A stretch of DNA of 64,000 nucleotides from Mycobacterium europaeum (lineage in GTDB: Bacteria > Actinomycetota > Actinomycetes > Mycobacteriales > Mycobacteriaceae): positions 124,001 through 188,000 of the forward strand of contig NZ_LQOU01000016.1 in assembly GCF_002102155.1 (NCBI RefSeq), in the 5' to 3' direction. Below are positions 48,225 to 58,272 of this stretch, piece after piece (positions within the stretch are counted from its first letter, which is position 1; every line of letters begins with the position of its first letter). Position numbers and translations under genes: made by a program. The notes under the pieces were generated by a model. That model worked only from the letters and a program-made list of their open reading frames with translations. It was not told the DNA's origin and did not search any database.

Positions 48225-49249
48225 TGACGTGGGTGATGGTCGCCACCGCGGTGCTCGTCGGGCTGTTGGCGGTCTTGGGTGCCTGGGCCTATCAGACGGC
48301 GAACCGGCTGGACCGGCTGCACGTTCGCTACGACCTGTCGTGGCAGGCGCTCGACGGAGCGCTGGCGCGGCGCGCGGTGGTCGCCCGGGCGGTCGCCATC
48401 GACGCCTACGGCGGCGCCTCGGAGGGCAGGCGGCTGGCCGCGCTGGCCGACGCCGCCGAGGCCGCGCCGCGGCAGGAGCGCGAGTCCTGCGAGAACCAGC
48501 TGTCCGCCGCGCTGGCGATCGTCGACCCGGCGTCGTTGCCGGCCGGGCTGATCGCCGAGCTGGCCGACGCCGAGGCCCGGGTGCTGCTGGCCCGCCGCTT
48601 CCACAACGACGCGGTCCGGGACACCCTCGCACTGCGTGAGCGATTCCTGGTGCGGACCCTCCGCCTCGGCGGGACCGCCGCGCTGCCCAGCTATTTCGAG
48701 ATCGTCGAACGGCCCCACGCGTTGGCCCACGGCGACCATGGGGTGCTCAACCACCGCACGTCGGCGCGCGTCGTGCTGCTCGACGAGCTGGGTGCGGTGC
48801 TGCTGCTGCGCGGTTCGGATCCGGCGCTCGACCGCGACGACGCGCCGAAATGGTGGATCACCGTCGGCGGCGAGGTGCGCAAGGGGGAGCGGCTGGCCGA
48901 GGCCGCCGCGCGGGAATTGGCCGAAGAGACCGGGCTGCGGGTCGCGCCCGGCGAGATGGTCGGGCCCGTCTGGCGGCGCGACGAGGTGTTCGAGTTCAAC
49001 GGCGCCCTGATCGACAGCGAAGAGTTCTATTTCGTCTACCGCACCCGGCGGTTCGAGCCGTCCGATGCGGGCCGAACCGACTTGGAACACAGCTACATCC
49101 ACGGCCATCGCTGGTGCGATGCCGCCGACATTCTCCGACTGGCGGCGGCCGGCGAGACGGTGTACCCGATGCAGCTGTCCGAACTGCTCAACGACGCGGC
49201 CGCGCTGGCCGGTGGCCGGGCCCCGGGCCCGCTGCAACCCATCCGCTGA
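48224..49249 (+). CDS. Membrane-anchored Nudix hydrolase (Rv2609c-like)
   Basis: Protein of 341 residues. An N-terminal membrane helix (about 3-22) is followed by a helical region rich in Ala, Arg and Glu (30-150). The C-terminal Nudix domain (about 175-325) has the Nudix box GGEVRKGERLAEAAARELAEETGL. It is the last gene of the thrS-pimA operon and overlaps pimA by one base. The substrate is unknown; a nucleotide-sugar or lipid-linked diphosphate would fit the neighbours. Confidence 0.87.
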   Translation: MTWVMVATAVLVGLLAVLGAWAYQTANRLDRLHVRYDLSWQALDGALARRAVVARAVAIDAYGGASEGRRLAALADAAEAAPRQERESCENQLSAALAIVDPASLPAGLIAELADAEARVLLARRFHNDAVRDTLALRERFLVRTLRLGGTAALPSYFEIVERPHALAHGDHGVLNHRTSARVVLLDELGAVLLLRGSDPALDRDDAPKWWITVGGEVRKGERLAEAAARELAEETGLRVAPGEMVGPVWRRDEVFEFNGALIDSEEFYFVYRTRRFEPSDAGRTDLEHSYIHGHRWCDAADILRLAAAGETVYPMQLSELLNDAAALAGGRAPGPLQPIR

Positions 49250-49254
49250 CGGCG

Positions 49255-50541
49255 CTAGCGCCCGTCGATCGCGACGTACAGGTCGGGCGGCAGGCCCAAC
49301 CCCGCGGCCAGCGCTTCCGGAAGCGCTTGCACGGCGACCGGGCTCAGGCCGCCGGCAACGGTGACCGAGAGGGTCTGGAACGGTCCGGGAAGGCCGGTGG
49401 CGTAACCGAAGTCGACGAATGGCCGGATGAAGGGCTGCAGCAGGTCGGCCAGCGGGTTGCCCAGGATCGGGATCATGCGCAAAGGGTCCAGCAGCGGCAG
49501 GTTCTGCGTGGGAATCAGGTAGTAGGTGGTCACGCCGATGTGCGTCTGGATGGCCGTGGCGATCTGCGCCGCGCTCAACGTCGGATAGCTGCCGTGCAGG
49601 TAGGGGAAACCCAACAGGGCATTGAGGTCGGCCGGGATGTTGAAGATCGACCGCGGGAAGTAGGCGATGGGGTCGTACTGCAGCGTGTAGATGGCGGTCT
49701 GGTAGAGGGTGTCCACCGGGGTCACCACGTGAAACGCCCCGAAGCCGGGGATGAAGTGCGTCAGGATGCCGGTGCCCGGAACGTTCGGGTCGGAGAGCAA
49801 CACGAACGAGAGCAGGTCCGAACTCGGCCGGATGGCGGCGGGCAAGGCGTCCAGATAGCGCATTTCCAGGGTGGCGATGGTGGCGCTTTGCGAATAGCCC
49901 AGCACGACAACGTGATTGCCCGCGCCGGTTTCGGTCAGGATCGCGTTGTTCAGTATCGTCACACCCTCTCGGACTGACTGGCCGAAGGTTTGGCTCGTGA
50001 GCCCGGTGACGGGCCAGAAGTCCTCCGGCGTAGTCAGCCCCACCGGGCTGTAGCCGGGGTAATGCGGGGCGATGTAGGTGCTGTAGACCGAGGTCACGTA
50101 GGTGGGGGTGGGTTGCGGGTTCCCCGTGCCGCCCATGATCAACGCCACGTTGGTCGACGTCGTCGTCGTCGGGGCGCTCTGCACCTGGCTTGCCACGCTC
50201 AGGCTTCCGGTCATCGTCTGCTGCGCGGGCAGCGCCGGCGCCAGTTGCGTGGCGGCCGCGTTGGAGGCCTCGGCCTGCGCGTACGAATCGCTGCTGTTGA
50301 CCAGCGTTTGCACGAATTGTTGATGAAACGCCTCCGCGCGGGCGGCGATCTCTTGATAGCGCTGGCCGTACGTGGCGAACAGCGACGCGGTGCGGACGGA
50401 CACCGCATCCGCGGCCGGCGGGAACACCGCGGTCGTCGGGGTCGCCGCCGCGGCGTCCGCGGCGGCGATCGCCGAACCGATTCCCTGCAGGTCGCCGGCG
50501 GCCGCCGTCAACGTGTCCGGGGCGGTGATCACAAACGACAT
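49255..50541 (-). CDS. PE protein with PE-PPE serine hydrolase domain
   Basis: PE-family protein of 428 residues. Residues 1-95 are the PE domain (MSFVITAPDTLTAAAGDL) and end with a YxxxE secretion signal, YAQAE (88-92). Residues 135-380 form the PE-PPE alpha/beta-hydrolase domain with the nucleophile elbow GYSQS (Ser217), and the likely acid in LLSDPN. Such proteins go to the cell surface through a type VII system and act as esterases or in trehalose-ester synthesis. It lies 15 bp after a PPE gene on the same strand, so the two are probably exported together. Confidence 0.88.
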   Translation of the reverse strand: MSFVITAPDTLTAAAGDLQGIGSAIAAADAAAATPTTAVFPPAADAVSVRTASLFATYGQRYQEIAARAEAFHQQFVQTLVNSSDSYAQAEASNAAATQLAPALPAQQTMTGSLSVASQVQSAPTTTTSTNVALIMGGTGNPQPTPTYVTSVYSTYIAPHYPGYSPVGLTTPEDFWPVTGLTSQTFGQSVREGVTILNNAILTETGAGNHVVVLGYSQSATIATLEMRYLDALPAAIRPSSDLLSFVLLSDPNVPGTGILTHFIPGFGAFHVVTPVDTLYQTAIYTLQYDPIAYFPRSIFNIPADLNALLGFPYLHGSYPTLSAAQIATAIQTHIGVTTYYLIPTQNLPLLDPLRMIPILGNPLADLLQPFIRPFVDFGYATGLPGPFQTLSVTVAGGLSPVAVQALPEALAAGLGLPPDLYVAIDGR

Positions 50542-50556
50542 CGCGCCGCCGCCTGA

Positions 50557-51696
50557 TTAGCCGACCACCGGGCGCGCCAACACAGCGGAGCGGGGCGCCT
50601 CCGCCGCCGGGGTGAGACCACCCAGGCCGCGTCCGGCCGTGCTCACCGGGGGCTTGAACGGCACCCTCGGCAGGCTGGCCGTCACCTGACCCACCCCGGC
50701 GGGGGTCGGCCCGGCAACCGGAGCGGATGGCGTCGACGCCTGCACCTCGGTGGCCCAACTCGGTGGAACCGACAGCGCCCCAACGGAATCCGCCCTGCCC
50801 ACATTCGCCAACACCGCGGGGGCGCCCAGCTGCGACGGGCTCGTCGACCCGACGGTCGAACCGGCGGACGCCAAGACCGAACCCATCGACGGCATGCCGC
50901 CGACGGCACCGCTCATCAACGGATTGGCGCCACCCATGAACTGGCCCATGAGCTGACTCACCACCATGCTCATGGGTTGCATCGCGAACTCGCCGCTCAT
51001 CGAGAGCATGTCCAGCGGCGACAGCCCCGGGGCCGACGACGGCGAGAGGCCGAACGACTGAAACAGCGACGACATCAGCTGGGCGTCCGACATCACCGAT
51101 TGCGTCTGGGTCGCCGCCGACGCCGCGGCGCCCTGGACGGCGTCCAGGGCTTGCGGGGCGCCGCCGACGCTGCCGGGCGGTTCGGTCAAGGACGGCAGCT
51201 GGGCGCCCGCCGCCAGCGTGCCGGCATCGTAGGCGGACATCGCGGCGGCGTCCTGGGCCCACATCTCGGCATAGTGCGCCTCGGTGGCCATGATCGCCGG
51301 GGTGTTCTGGCCGAAGAAGTTCGTCGCGACCAGGGCGGCCAACTGAGCGCGGTTGGCGGCGATCACGGGCGGCGGCACCGTCATCGCGAACGCCGCCTCG
51401 TAGGCGGCCGCCGCGGCCATCGCCTGGGTCGACACCTGCTCGGCCTGCAGCGCGGTGGCGGCCAACCAGGTGACGAAGGGGCTGGCCGCCGCCGCCATCG
51501 CCACGGCCGACGGACCCAGCCACGGCCCGCTCGTCAGCGCCGAGATCACCGTCGCATAGGAGGACGCCGCCCAACCCAACTCGGCCGCCAGCCCGGCCCA
51601 CGCGCCGGCGGCGGCCAGCACCGAGCCCGCGCCGGGACCGGCATACATGAGACCTGAATTGATCTCGGGCGGCAGCAACCCAAAATCCGGCACCAT
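50557..51696 (-). CDS. PPE-SVP family protein
   Basis: PPE protein of 379 residues. The N-terminal domain (1-175) has the defining LPPEINSG and a GPWLGPSA turn for the WxG motif. The C-terminal part holds SVPPSW (in [13 protein letters not shown]), which marks the PPE-SVP subfamily, and a Met-rich region ([15 protein letters not shown]). The start [10 protein letters not shown] at 51696 is preceded by a GGAGGAGGGG ribosome site. It is transcribed away from pdxS and upstream of the PE hydrolase gene, an order opposite to the usual PE-then-PPE arrangement. Confidence 0.9.
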   Translation of the reverse strand: MVPDFGLLPPEINSGLMYAGPGAGSVLAAAGAWAGLAAELGWAASSYATVISALTSGPWLGPSAVAMAAAASPFVTWLAATALQAEQVSTQAMAAAAAYEAAFAMTVPPPVIAANRAQLAALVATNFFGQNTPAIMATEAHYAEMWAQDAAAMSAYDAGTLAAGAQLPSLTEPPGSVGGAPQALDAVQGAAASAATQTQSVMSDAQLMSSLFQSFGLSPSSAPGLSPLDMLSMSGEFAMQPMSMVVSQLMGQFMGGANPLMSGAVGGMPSMGSVLASAGSTVGSTSPSQLGAPAVLANVGRADSVGALSVPPSWATEVQASTPSAPVAGPTPAGVGQVTASLPRVPFKPPVSTAGRGLGGLTPAAEAPRSAVLARPVVG

Positions 51697-51918
51697 CCCG
51701 ACCCCTCCTCCAGGTCGACGGCCGCCGTTCCGCAACCAGCCGGCCCCGCTACTACACGTCCCGTCCGCTCGAAGATGTGAGCGAAGTAACGAAAAAGTGT
51801 CTAGCAAGGCGCCGATTTCGCGGCCTAGGGTCTATCGGCCCTTTGTGAGTCCGCGGCGGGAAAATCCGTCTCCGGGCCCCCACTAGACTGGGGCGACAAC
51901 GGTTGAAGGAGATCAGCA

Positions 51919-52830
51919 GTGGACACCGCCGCGTCACCCAACGGCAGCGGACGGACCGGGACCGCGCGCGTCAAGCGCGGCATGGCCGAGATGCTCAAGG
52001 GCGGCGTCATCATGGACGTCGTCACGCCGGAGCAGGCCCGCATCGCCGAGGGCGCCGGCGCCGTCGCGGTGATGGCCCTGGAACGGGTGCCCGCCGACAT
52101 CCGCGCCCAGGGTGGGGTGTCCCGGATGAGCGACCCCGACATGATCGAGGGCATCATCGCCGCGGTGACCATCCCGGTGATGGCCAAGGTCCGCATCGGG
52201 CATTTCGTCGAGGCGCAGATCCTGCAGAGCCTCGGCGTGGACTACATCGACGAGTCCGAGGTGTTGACCCCCGCGGACTACACCCACCACATCGACAAGT
52301 GGAAGTTCACCGTGCCGTTCGTGTGCGGCGCGACCAACCTGGGCGAGGCGCTGCGGCGCATCAGCGAGGGCGCGGCCATGATCCGGTCCAAGGGTGAGGC
52401 GGGCACCGGAGACGTCTCCAACGCGACCACGCACATGCGGGCGATCGGTGGCGAGATCCGCCGGCTGACCTCGCTGTCGGAAGACGAATTGTTCGTCGCC
52501 GCAAAGGAATTGCAGGCGCCCTACGATCTCGTCGTCGAGGTGGCCCGGGCCGGCAAGCTGCCCGTCACCCTGTTCACCGCCGGCGGCATCGCTACCCCCG
52601 CCGACGCGGCCATGATGATGCAACTGGGCGCCGAGGGCGTCTTCGTCGGCTCCGGGATCTTCAAGTCCGGCGATCCCGCGCGGCGCGCCGCCGCGATCGT
52701 CAAGGCCACCACGTTCTACGACGACCCCGACGTGCTGGCCAAGGTGTCGCGCGGCCTCGGCGAGCCGATGGTGGGCATCAACGTCGAACAGATCGCGCAG
52801 CCCCACCGGCTGGCCGAACGCGGCTGGTAA
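51919..52830 (+). CDS. pdxS: Pyridoxal 5'-phosphate synthase, PdxS subunit
   Basis: TIM-barrel PLP synthase of 303 residues. Family blocks are [58 protein letters not shown] and [14 protein letters not shown]. It condenses ribulose/ribose 5-phosphate, glyceraldehyde 3-phosphate and ammonia to PLP with PdxT. A GAAGGAGATCAGCA ribosome site precedes the GTG start. The operon continues with a thioesterase and pdxT. Identification very strong. Confidence 0.96.
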   Translation: MDTAASPNGSGRTGTARVKRGMAEMLKGGVIMDVVTPEQARIAEGAGAVAVMALERVPADIRAQGGVSRMSDPDMIEGIIAAVTIPVMAKVRIGHFVEAQILQSLGVDYIDESEVLTPADYTHHIDKWKFTVPFVCGATNLGEALRRISEGAAMIRSKGEAGTGDVSNATTHMRAIGGEIRRLTSLSEDELFVAAKELQAPYDLVVEVARAGKLPVTLFTAGGIATPADAAMMMQLGAEGVFVGSGIFKSGDPARRAAAIVKATTFYDDPDVLAKVSRGLGEPMVGINVEQIAQPHRLAERGW

Positions 52831-52844
52831 GCCGGGGGCTATTG

Positions 52845-53681
52845 GTGGCGATCGAAGAGATCCTCGATCTCGAGCAACTCGAGGTCGACATCTACCGTGG
52901 TCGGGTGTTCAGCCCGGAGTCGGGATATTTCCAGCGCACCTTCGGCGGCCACGTCGCCGGCCAGTCGCTGGTCTCGGCGGTGCGCACCGTGGACCCGCGG
53001 TACCAGGTGCACTCGCTGCACGGCTACTTCCTGCGGCCCGGCGACGCCGACCAGCCCACCGTCTTCATCGTCGAACGCACCCGCGACGGCGGATCGTTCG
53101 CCACCCGGCGGGTCAACGCGATCCAGCACGGGCAGATCATCTTCAGCATGGGGGCGTCCTTCCAGGCCGACCAGGAGGGCATCCACCACCAGGACGTCAT
53201 GCCCGCCGCGCCGCCACCCGACGGGCTGCCCGGCCTGGACTCGATCAAGGTGTTCGACGACGCGGGGTTCAAGCAGTTCGAGGAGTGGGACGTCTGCATC
53301 GTGCCGCGCGACCAGCTGCGGCTGTCGCCCGGCAAGGCCTCCCAGCAGCAGGTGTGGTTTCGCCACCGCGACCCGCTGCCGGACGATCCCGTGCTGCACA
53401 TCTGCGCCCTGGCCTACATGAGCGACCTCACGCTGCTGGGATCGGCGCAGGTCAACCACCTCGACGTGCGCGAGCATCTGCAAGTCGCGTCGCTGGACCA
53501 CGCGATGTGGTTCATGCGGGCGTTCCGGGCCGACGAGTGGCTGCTCTACGACCAGTCGTCGCCGTCGGCCAGCGGCGGTCGCTCGCTGTGCCAGGGCAAG
53601 ATCTTCACCCAGTCCGGCGAGATGGTGGCGGCGGTCATGCAGGAGGGGCTGACCCGCTTTCCCCGCGGATTCCGGTCGTGA
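52845..53681 (+). CDS. tesB: Acyl-CoA thioesterase II
   Basis: Double-hotdog thioesterase of 278 residues. Features are [17 protein letters not shown] (first hotdog), [13 protein letters not shown], and [13 protein letters not shown] with [17 protein letters not shown] near the catalytic Asp/Gln/Thr site of the second. M. tuberculosis has this gene as tesB2 between snzP (pdxS) and snoP (pdxT). I chose GTG at 52845 over the TTG one codon before it. It overlaps pdxT by 4 bp. Confidence 0.92.
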   Translation: MAIEEILDLEQLEVDIYRGRVFSPESGYFQRTFGGHVAGQSLVSAVRTVDPRYQVHSLHGYFLRPGDADQPTVFIVERTRDGGSFATRRVNAIQHGQIIFSMGASFQADQEGIHHQDVMPAAPPPDGLPGLDSIKVFDDAGFKQFEEWDVCIVPRDQLRLSPGKASQQQVWFRHRDPLPDDPVLHICALAYMSDLTLLGSAQVNHLDVREHLQVASLDHAMWFMRAFRADEWLLYDQSSPSASGGRSLCQGKIFTQSGEMVAAVMQEGLTRFPRGFRS

Positions 53682-54274
53682 GCGCTCCCCGAATCGGGGT
53701 GCTGGCGCTGCAGGGTGACACCCGCGAGCACCTGGCCGCGCTGGGCGAAGCCGGGGCGGAGTCGATGCCGGTGCGGCGCCGCGGCGAGCTGGAGAACGTC
53801 GACGGGCTGGTCATTCCCGGTGGGGAGTCCACCACCATGAGCCACCTGCTGCTCGACCTCGACCTGCTGGAGCCGCTGCGCGGGCTGCTCGCCGACGGGC
53901 TGCCCGCCTACGGCGCGTGCGCCGGCATGATCCTGCTGGCCAGCGAGATCCTGGACGCAGGCGCGGGCGGCCGGGAGGCGCTGCCCCTGCGGGCGATCGA
54001 TATGACGGTGCGCCGCAACGCCTTTGGGCGTCAGGTCGATTCGTTCGAGGGCGACATCCCGTTCGCCGGTCTGGACGGTCCCGTGCGCGCGGTGTTCATC
54101 CGCGCCCCGTGGGTCGAGCGCGCCGGCGCCGACGTGCAGGTGCTGGCCGAAGCGTCGGGGCACGCGGTCGCGGTGCGGCAGGGCGCCAAGCTGGCGACGG
54201 CGTTTCACCCCGAGATGACCGGCGACCGCCGCGTCCACCGGCTCTTCGTCGACATCGTCAACGGCGTCGCCTGA
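53678..54274 (+). CDS. pdxT: Pyridoxal 5'-phosphate synthase, glutaminase subunit PdxT
   Basis: Class I glutamine amidotransferase of 198 residues, the family's usual length. The N-terminus [13 protein letters not shown], the loop IPGGESTTM, the nucleophile in [11 protein letters not shown], and the His-Glu pair in FHPEMTGD are all visible. It feeds ammonia to PdxS. The GTG start overlaps the thioesterase stop, so the three genes form one operon. Confidence 0.95.
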   Translation: MSAPRIGVLALQGDTREHLAALGEAGAESMPVRRRGELENVDGLVIPGGESTTMSHLLLDLDLLEPLRGLLADGLPAYGACAGMILLASEILDAGAGGREALPLRAIDMTVRRNAFGRQVDSFEGDIPFAGLDGPVRAVFIRAPWVERAGADVQVLAEASGHAVAVRQGAKLATAFHPEMTGDRRVHRLFVDIVNGVA

Positions 54275-54322
54275 CCCCCACCGGTCACACCGGCACCAAC
54301 TTTCGGGGGGTGTTGTGCTCAC

Positions 54323-54354
54323 CGAACGTGATAGCGCGGGCGATATCACGTTCG
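54323..54354. repeat. Perfect inverted repeat between pdxT and yebC
   Basis: CGAACGTGATA (54323-54333) and its exact complement TATCACGTTCG (54344-54354) are separated by 10 GC-rich bases. There is no following T-run, and it lies 49 bp after pdxT and 138 bp before yebC. It may be an operator or a transcript-end hairpin. Confidence 0.6.
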
Positions 54355-54491
54355 CGACGGCGCATATGCCCGGGATCCTGTGACGGCTGGGGCGGCCGGG
54401 CCGCAAGGGGAGCGGACCGTCGGGCGGCCCCGAGCGTGCACGTAGACTCGTCTGGCGAACTTTTCGAAGACAGAAGAGGTAAGAGACACCG

Positions 54492-55247
54492 ATGAGCGGC
54501 CATTCCAAGTGGGCCACCACCAAGCACCAGAAGGCCGTCAAGGACGCGCGCCGGGGCAAGGAATTCGCCCGGCTGATCAAGAACATCGAAGTCGCCGCCC
54601 GCACCGGCGGCGGGGACCCGGCGGGCAACCCGACGCTGTATGACGCCATCCAGAAGGCGAAGAAGACCTCGGTGCCCAACGACAACATCGAGCGCGCCCG
54701 GAAGCGCGGCGCCGGCGAGGAGGCCGGCGGCGCCGACTACCAGACGATCATGTACGAGGGCTACGGCCCCAACGGCGTGGCGGTGCTGATCGAATGCCTG
54801 ACGGACAACCGCAACCGGGCCGCCGGCGAGGTCCGGGTGGCGGTGACCCGCAACGGCGGCACGATGGCCGATCCGGGCTCGGTGTCGTATCTCTTCAGCC
54901 GCAAGGGTGTGGTCACGTGCGAGAAGAACGGCCTGACCGAGGACGACCTGCTGGCCGCCGTGCTGGACGCGGGCGCCGAGGACGTCAACGACCTGGGTGA
55001 AAGCTTCGAAATCATCTCGGAGCCAACCGATCTGGTGGCCGTGCGAACGGCTCTGCAGGAGGCCGGCATCGACTACGAATCCGCCGAGGCCAGCTTCCAG
55101 CCTTCGGTCAGCGTGCCGGTGGACGTCGACGGCGCCCGCAAAGTGTTCAAACTCGTCGACGCCCTGGAAGACAGCGACGACGTGCAGAACGTGTGGACCA
55201 ACGTCGACTTGACCGACGAAGTTCTGGCCGCCCTCGACGAGGACTAG
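54492..55247 (+). CDS. YebC/PmpR family protein
   Basis: Protein of 251 residues with the YebC/TACO1 hallmarks: [24 protein letters not shown] at the start, [24 protein letters not shown], and an acidic end. The family was described as transcriptional regulators, and more recent work places it at the ribosome in relieving proline stalling. It has a GAAGAGGTAAGAGA ribosome site. The gene lies close to ruvCAB, as in many bacteria. Its stop overlaps the convergent speE-like stop by 4 bp. Confidence 0.93.
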   Translation: MSGHSKWATTKHQKAVKDARRGKEFARLIKNIEVAARTGGGDPAGNPTLYDAIQKAKKTSVPNDNIERARKRGAGEEAGGADYQTIMYEGYGPNGVAVLIECLTDNRNRAAGEVRVAVTRNGGTMADPGSVSYLFSRKGVVTCEKNGLTEDDLLAAVLDAGAEDVNDLGESFEIISEPTDLVAVRTALQEAGIDYESAEASFQPSVSVPVDVDGARKVFKLVDALEDSDDVQNVWTNVDLTDEVLAALDED

Positions 55248-56842
55248 TCGTAACCGTGCCGCATGTCCTCGACGATGCGCGGATTGTCCAGCGTCGAGGG
55301 CTCGAGCGGGCGGGGCCGGGTGTCGTCGGGAAACACCGTGGCGGCGTCGAGGACGTGCTGGTTGAGGAAGCGCAGCGGAGGCGCGCTGGGCGGCACGACG
55401 GGCGTCGGGGCGCTGTCCCCGCGGCGCGCCAGCGCGAAACCCCAGTCGCCGAACGTCGGCACGTACACGTGGTAGGGCGTCACCGCGTAGCCGGCCGCGC
55501 GGATTGACGCGGCGGTCCGCCAGAACGCGGTCTGCGTCGAGAACGGGCTGCCGGACTGCACGACCATGAGCCCGCCGGCGGCCAGCGCGTGCCCGACGAG
55601 CGCGTAGAACTCCGTCGAGTACAGCCGGCCCAAAACCGGGGTGTCCGGGTCGGGAAGGTCGACGATCGCGGCGTCGAAGCCCCCGGCCGGGACGACGTCC
55701 GGGTGCGGTGCGCGCAGCCAGCGCATGGCGTCGTCGATCACCACCTTGACCCGCGGGCTGTCCAGCGAACCGCCGTTGGCCGCGCGCATGGTGGTGCGGG
55801 CCAGCTGGATCACCGCGGGGTCCAATTCCACCTGCACGATGTCGGTGATGCCCGGCTGCCGCAGCAGTTCGCGGGCGACCAGGCCGTCGCCGCCCCCGAG
55901 CACGAGGACCGATCGGGCGCCGGCCCCGAGCGCGGGGTAGACCAGGCTTTCGGTGTAGCGATACTCGTCGCGGGTGGAAAACTGCAGGCCCCCGTCGAGG
56001 TAGAGCCGCATGTCGTTCCCGCGCCGGGTCACCACGATCTCCTGATACGCCGAATGCCGGTAGGCGATGATCGGGTCGGCGTAGAGCCGCTGGCGGCTCG
56101 TCGTCTCGATGTCGGCCGACCGCGCCAGCAGCGTGGCCAGCAGCGCGAGCGCCGCGGCCAGCGCGCACAGCGCCGTCACCAGCTGCCTCCTCGAAACGAG
56201 CCGGCGCAGCACGAAGATCGCCACCACGGCCGCCGCCAGCAGGTTGACGACGCCGGTGGCCGCCGCACCCCGGATCATGCCCAGCTGCGGCAGCAGCAGG
56301 AACGGCCAGACCAGCCCGCCCAGCAACGCGCCGAGGTAGTCGGCGGCGTTGAGGTTGGCCAGGGTCCGCCCGGTGTCGGGAGCCTGGTCTTTTTCGGGAC
56401 GTATCCGTCCCTGTTGCAGCATGGTCATCAGCAGCGGCACCTCGGCGCCGACCAGCCCGCCGATCAGGGCGGTGCCCACCGCCAGCATCCACATCGACTC
56501 GTCGTCGATGAAGGCGAACACCGTGTACAGCGCCGCGGCCGACAAGCCGCCGACGATGCTCAGCAGCACCTCCACCACGATGAACGCCATTGCCGCGTGC
56601 GCCAGCAGCGGCTTGACCACCAGGGCGCCCACGCCGAGCGCGGCGATGTAGCCCGCGACGATCAGCGACGTGGCGACGATGCCGCCGCCGTTGAGGCTCG
56701 CCGCCAGCGTGAGCAGCGCGAGCTCGTAGATGATGCCGGACGCCGCGCACGCCGCGACGGCGGCCAGCAGCACCGCCCTCCAGCGCGCCGAAGTTTCCGC
56801 GGGCCGGCGCACTTCCGGCGCCGGCAGATCGACCGACGTCAT
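55244..56842 (-). CDS. speE: Membrane spermidine synthase-like protein
   Basis: Protein of 532 residues. Residues 20-235 contain about seven membrane helices of the polyamine aminopropyltransferase membrane type; residues 255-500 form the spermidine-synthase fold with [28 protein letters not shown] and [13 protein letters not shown]. tuberculosis SpeE (Rv2601) has the same layout. Whether it makes polyamines is uncertain; the domain could transfer another group from decarboxylated SAM or SAM. It overlaps the upstream DUF350 gene by 4 bp. Confidence 0.85.
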   Translation of the reverse strand: MTSVDLPAPEVRRPAETSARWRAVLLAAVAACAASGIIYELALLTLAASLNGGGIVATSLIVAGYIAALGVGALVVKPLLAHAAMAFIVVEVLLSIVGGLSAAALYTVFAFIDDESMWMLAVGTALIGGLVGAEVPLLMTMLQQGRIRPEKDQAPDTGRTLANLNAADYLGALLGGLVWPFLLLPQLGMIRGAAATGVVNLLAAAVVAIFVLRRLVSRRQLVTALCALAAALALLATLLARSADIETTSRQRLYADPIIAYRHSAYQEIVVTRRGNDMRLYLDGGLQFSTRDEYRYTESLVYPALGAGARSVLVLGGGDGLVARELLRQPGITDIVQVELDPAVIQLARTTMRAANGGSLDSPRVKVVIDDAMRWLRAPHPDVVPAGGFDAAIVDLPDPDTPVLGRLYSTEFYALVGHALAAGGLMVVQSGSPFSTQTAFWRTAASIRAAGYAVTPYHVYVPTFGDWGFALARRGDSAPTPVVPPSAPPLRFLNQHVLDAATVFPDDTRPRPLEPSTLDNPRIVEDMRHGYD

Positions 56843-57294
56843 GACACGGCGGCGGCCGTGACACACCCCACCGCGAGCAGGATCAGCGCCACCGCGAACG
56901 ATCCCGGATGCAGCTCCGGGTCGTCGACGTGCTCGTGGAAGCTGCCCGGGATCAGCAGATGCATTGCCACCAGCGCTATCCCGAGCAGGACCACGCCCAT
57001 CAGCCCGTACACCGCGACGCCGACGAGTCCCTGGCCCAGCTGGCTGTAGCTGTTGGCGATGGCGGTGACGATGACGAGGGTCAGGGCGATGTACATCGCG
57101 CCCGCGATGACGACGGCGTTGGGGCGGCGGTCGATGAACACCAGCCGGCGCAGATTGCCCGGGGTCAACACGTCGACCGCGTAGAACCCGACGAGAAGTA
57201 CGGCCATGCCGACACCGAAGTACAGGATCGTGGCGACGGCGCCTTTGAGGACGGGATTGAGGTCGACGGTGCCGATCTCGACGGCGAGGTACAT
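56839..57294 (-). CDS. DUF350 membrane protein
   Basis: Membrane protein of 151 residues with four hydrophobic segments (about 17-45, 60-82, 90-112 and 130-150), separated by a basic loop [12 protein letters not shown]. The pattern fits DUF350, in which two repeats of two helices occur. It corresponds in order to M. tuberculosis Rv2600. Coupled translation with the speE-like gene suggests a joint role at the membrane. Function unknown. Confidence 0.82.
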   Translation of the reverse strand: MYLAVEIGTVDLNPVLKGAVATILYFGVGMAVLLVGFYAVDVLTPGNLRRLVFIDRRPNAVVIAGAMYIALTLVIVTAIANSYSQLGQGLVGVAVYGLMGVVLLGIALVAMHLLIPGSFHEHVDDPELHPGSFAVALILLAVGCVTAAAVS

Positions 57295-57321
57295 TGTTCT
57301 CTCCTTTGTGGTGGTGGGCCG

Positions 57322-57762
57322 TCACTTGGTTCCGCCGGGGCCACCGGGCGTGCCCCCGGCGCCGCCCGAGGGGGAGCCGGGGGTGAAGCCGGGACCGAGG
57401 AAGATGAAGGCGCCGTGGCTGTATCCGGCGTTCAGGCCCTCCAGGCGGATGCTGCACGGGCGGTTGCCGTCGGGGCCGATGATCACGATGTTGTTGCTGT
57501 AGCGCAGGTACTCGTTGTTGCCGTTGGCGGCCCGGGCCTGGGGGGCCTGGTATTCGGCGAGCGTGTCGGCCACGTCCTCGGGGGAGCCGCTGCATTCGTA
57601 GCGCGTCCCGTCCGCGTCGTGGGCGTACTCGTGATAGTGGCCGGCGATGTAGGAGCCGATGTTCTTCTGCAGCAAGATGATTCCGGGCACCAGGCAGGCG
57701 ACGGCGGCCACCGCGAGCGCGCCGGCGATCACCAACAGGCGGTTGCGGCTCACGGGCGCCAT
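57322..57762 (-). CDS. DUF4247 membrane-anchored protein
   Basis: Protein of 146 residues: an N-terminal membrane anchor (VIAGALAVAAVACLVPGIILL, about 10-30), an extracellular part with DGTRYECSGSPEDVADTL and PCSIRLEGLNAGYSHGAFIFLGPGF, and a Gly/Pro-rich tail. The two cysteines may form a disulfide. This matches DUF4247 and M. tuberculosis Rv2599. The start MAPVSRNRLL at 57762 overlaps the upstream DUF2617 gene by 13 bp. Function unknown. Confidence 0.8.
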   Translation of the reverse strand: MAPVSRNRLLVIAGALAVAAVACLVPGIILLQKNIGSYIAGHYHEYAHDADGTRYECSGSPEDVADTLAEYQAPQARAANGNNEYLRYSNNIVIIGPDGNRPCSIRLEGLNAGYSHGAFIFLGPGFTPGSPSGGAGGTPGGPGGTK

Positions 57763-58262
57763 CGGCTCGCCGTGTGGACCACCATGCCGCCCGACGCCAC
57801 CGGGCCGGCCGGATACAGGTGCCAGGTCTGCCAACGCCACCCGGCGCCGTCAGCCCGCGCGGCCAACGCGGTCAGCGCGGCGTCGTCGCCGGGGAAAGAG
57901 CCGCCGAGCCAACCCTTTTCGCGCGCGCACCGGTCACGAAGGTCGCCCGCAATGCGGCGGAAGGCGGGCTCGCCGTACGTGTCGGTGCGGGACCGCAGAG
58001 AGTAGCCGGCGGCGGCCGTGCGCTCCGGCAAATCCACGCCGTGACCGCGGGCCGTGCAGGACACCTCCTCGGAGAACCGGCCCGCGGGGTGCTCGACCGT
58101 GACGACGTGCGAGGCGCCCAGGACCCCGAGCAGCAGCGAGCCGCCGGCGGGGTGGGCCAGCAGGCAGGTCGCCAGCGGCGGCGGCGCGGGCGCGTTGAGC
58201 GCGAGCCCGAGGTTTTCTCCGGAAACGTCCGAAGGCGCTACGGCGAGCTGGTGAAGCGGCAC
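57750..58262 (-). CDS. DUF2617 protein
   Basis: Soluble protein of 170 residues with the DUF2617 pattern: LGASHVVTVEH, a central Arg-rich YSLRSRTDTYGEPAFRRIAG, and the end WQTWHLYPAGPVASGGMVVHTASRW. Equivalent to Rv2598 by order. No catalytic motif is known. It starts with GTG, 10 bp after the DUF4178 gene, in a five-gene minus-strand operon that ends with the speE-like gene. Confidence 0.8.
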   Translation of the reverse strand: MPLHQLAVAPSDVSGENLGLALNAPAPPPLATCLLAHPAGGSLLLGVLGASHVVTVEHPAGRFSEEVSCTARGHGVDLPERTAAAGYSLRSRTDTYGEPAFRRIAGDLRDRCAREKGWLGGSFPGDDAALTALAARADGAGWRWQTWHLYPAGPVASGGMVVHTASRWRP

Positions 58263-58272
58263 CGACGCGCTC

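Noticed and set aside
48176..51601. A very long minus-strand open frame of over 1100 codons
   Set aside because: It crosses the Nudix gene and the PE and PPE genes in another frame, has low-complexity Arg/Gly/Ala translation and no domain. Such frames arise from high GC at third codon positions.
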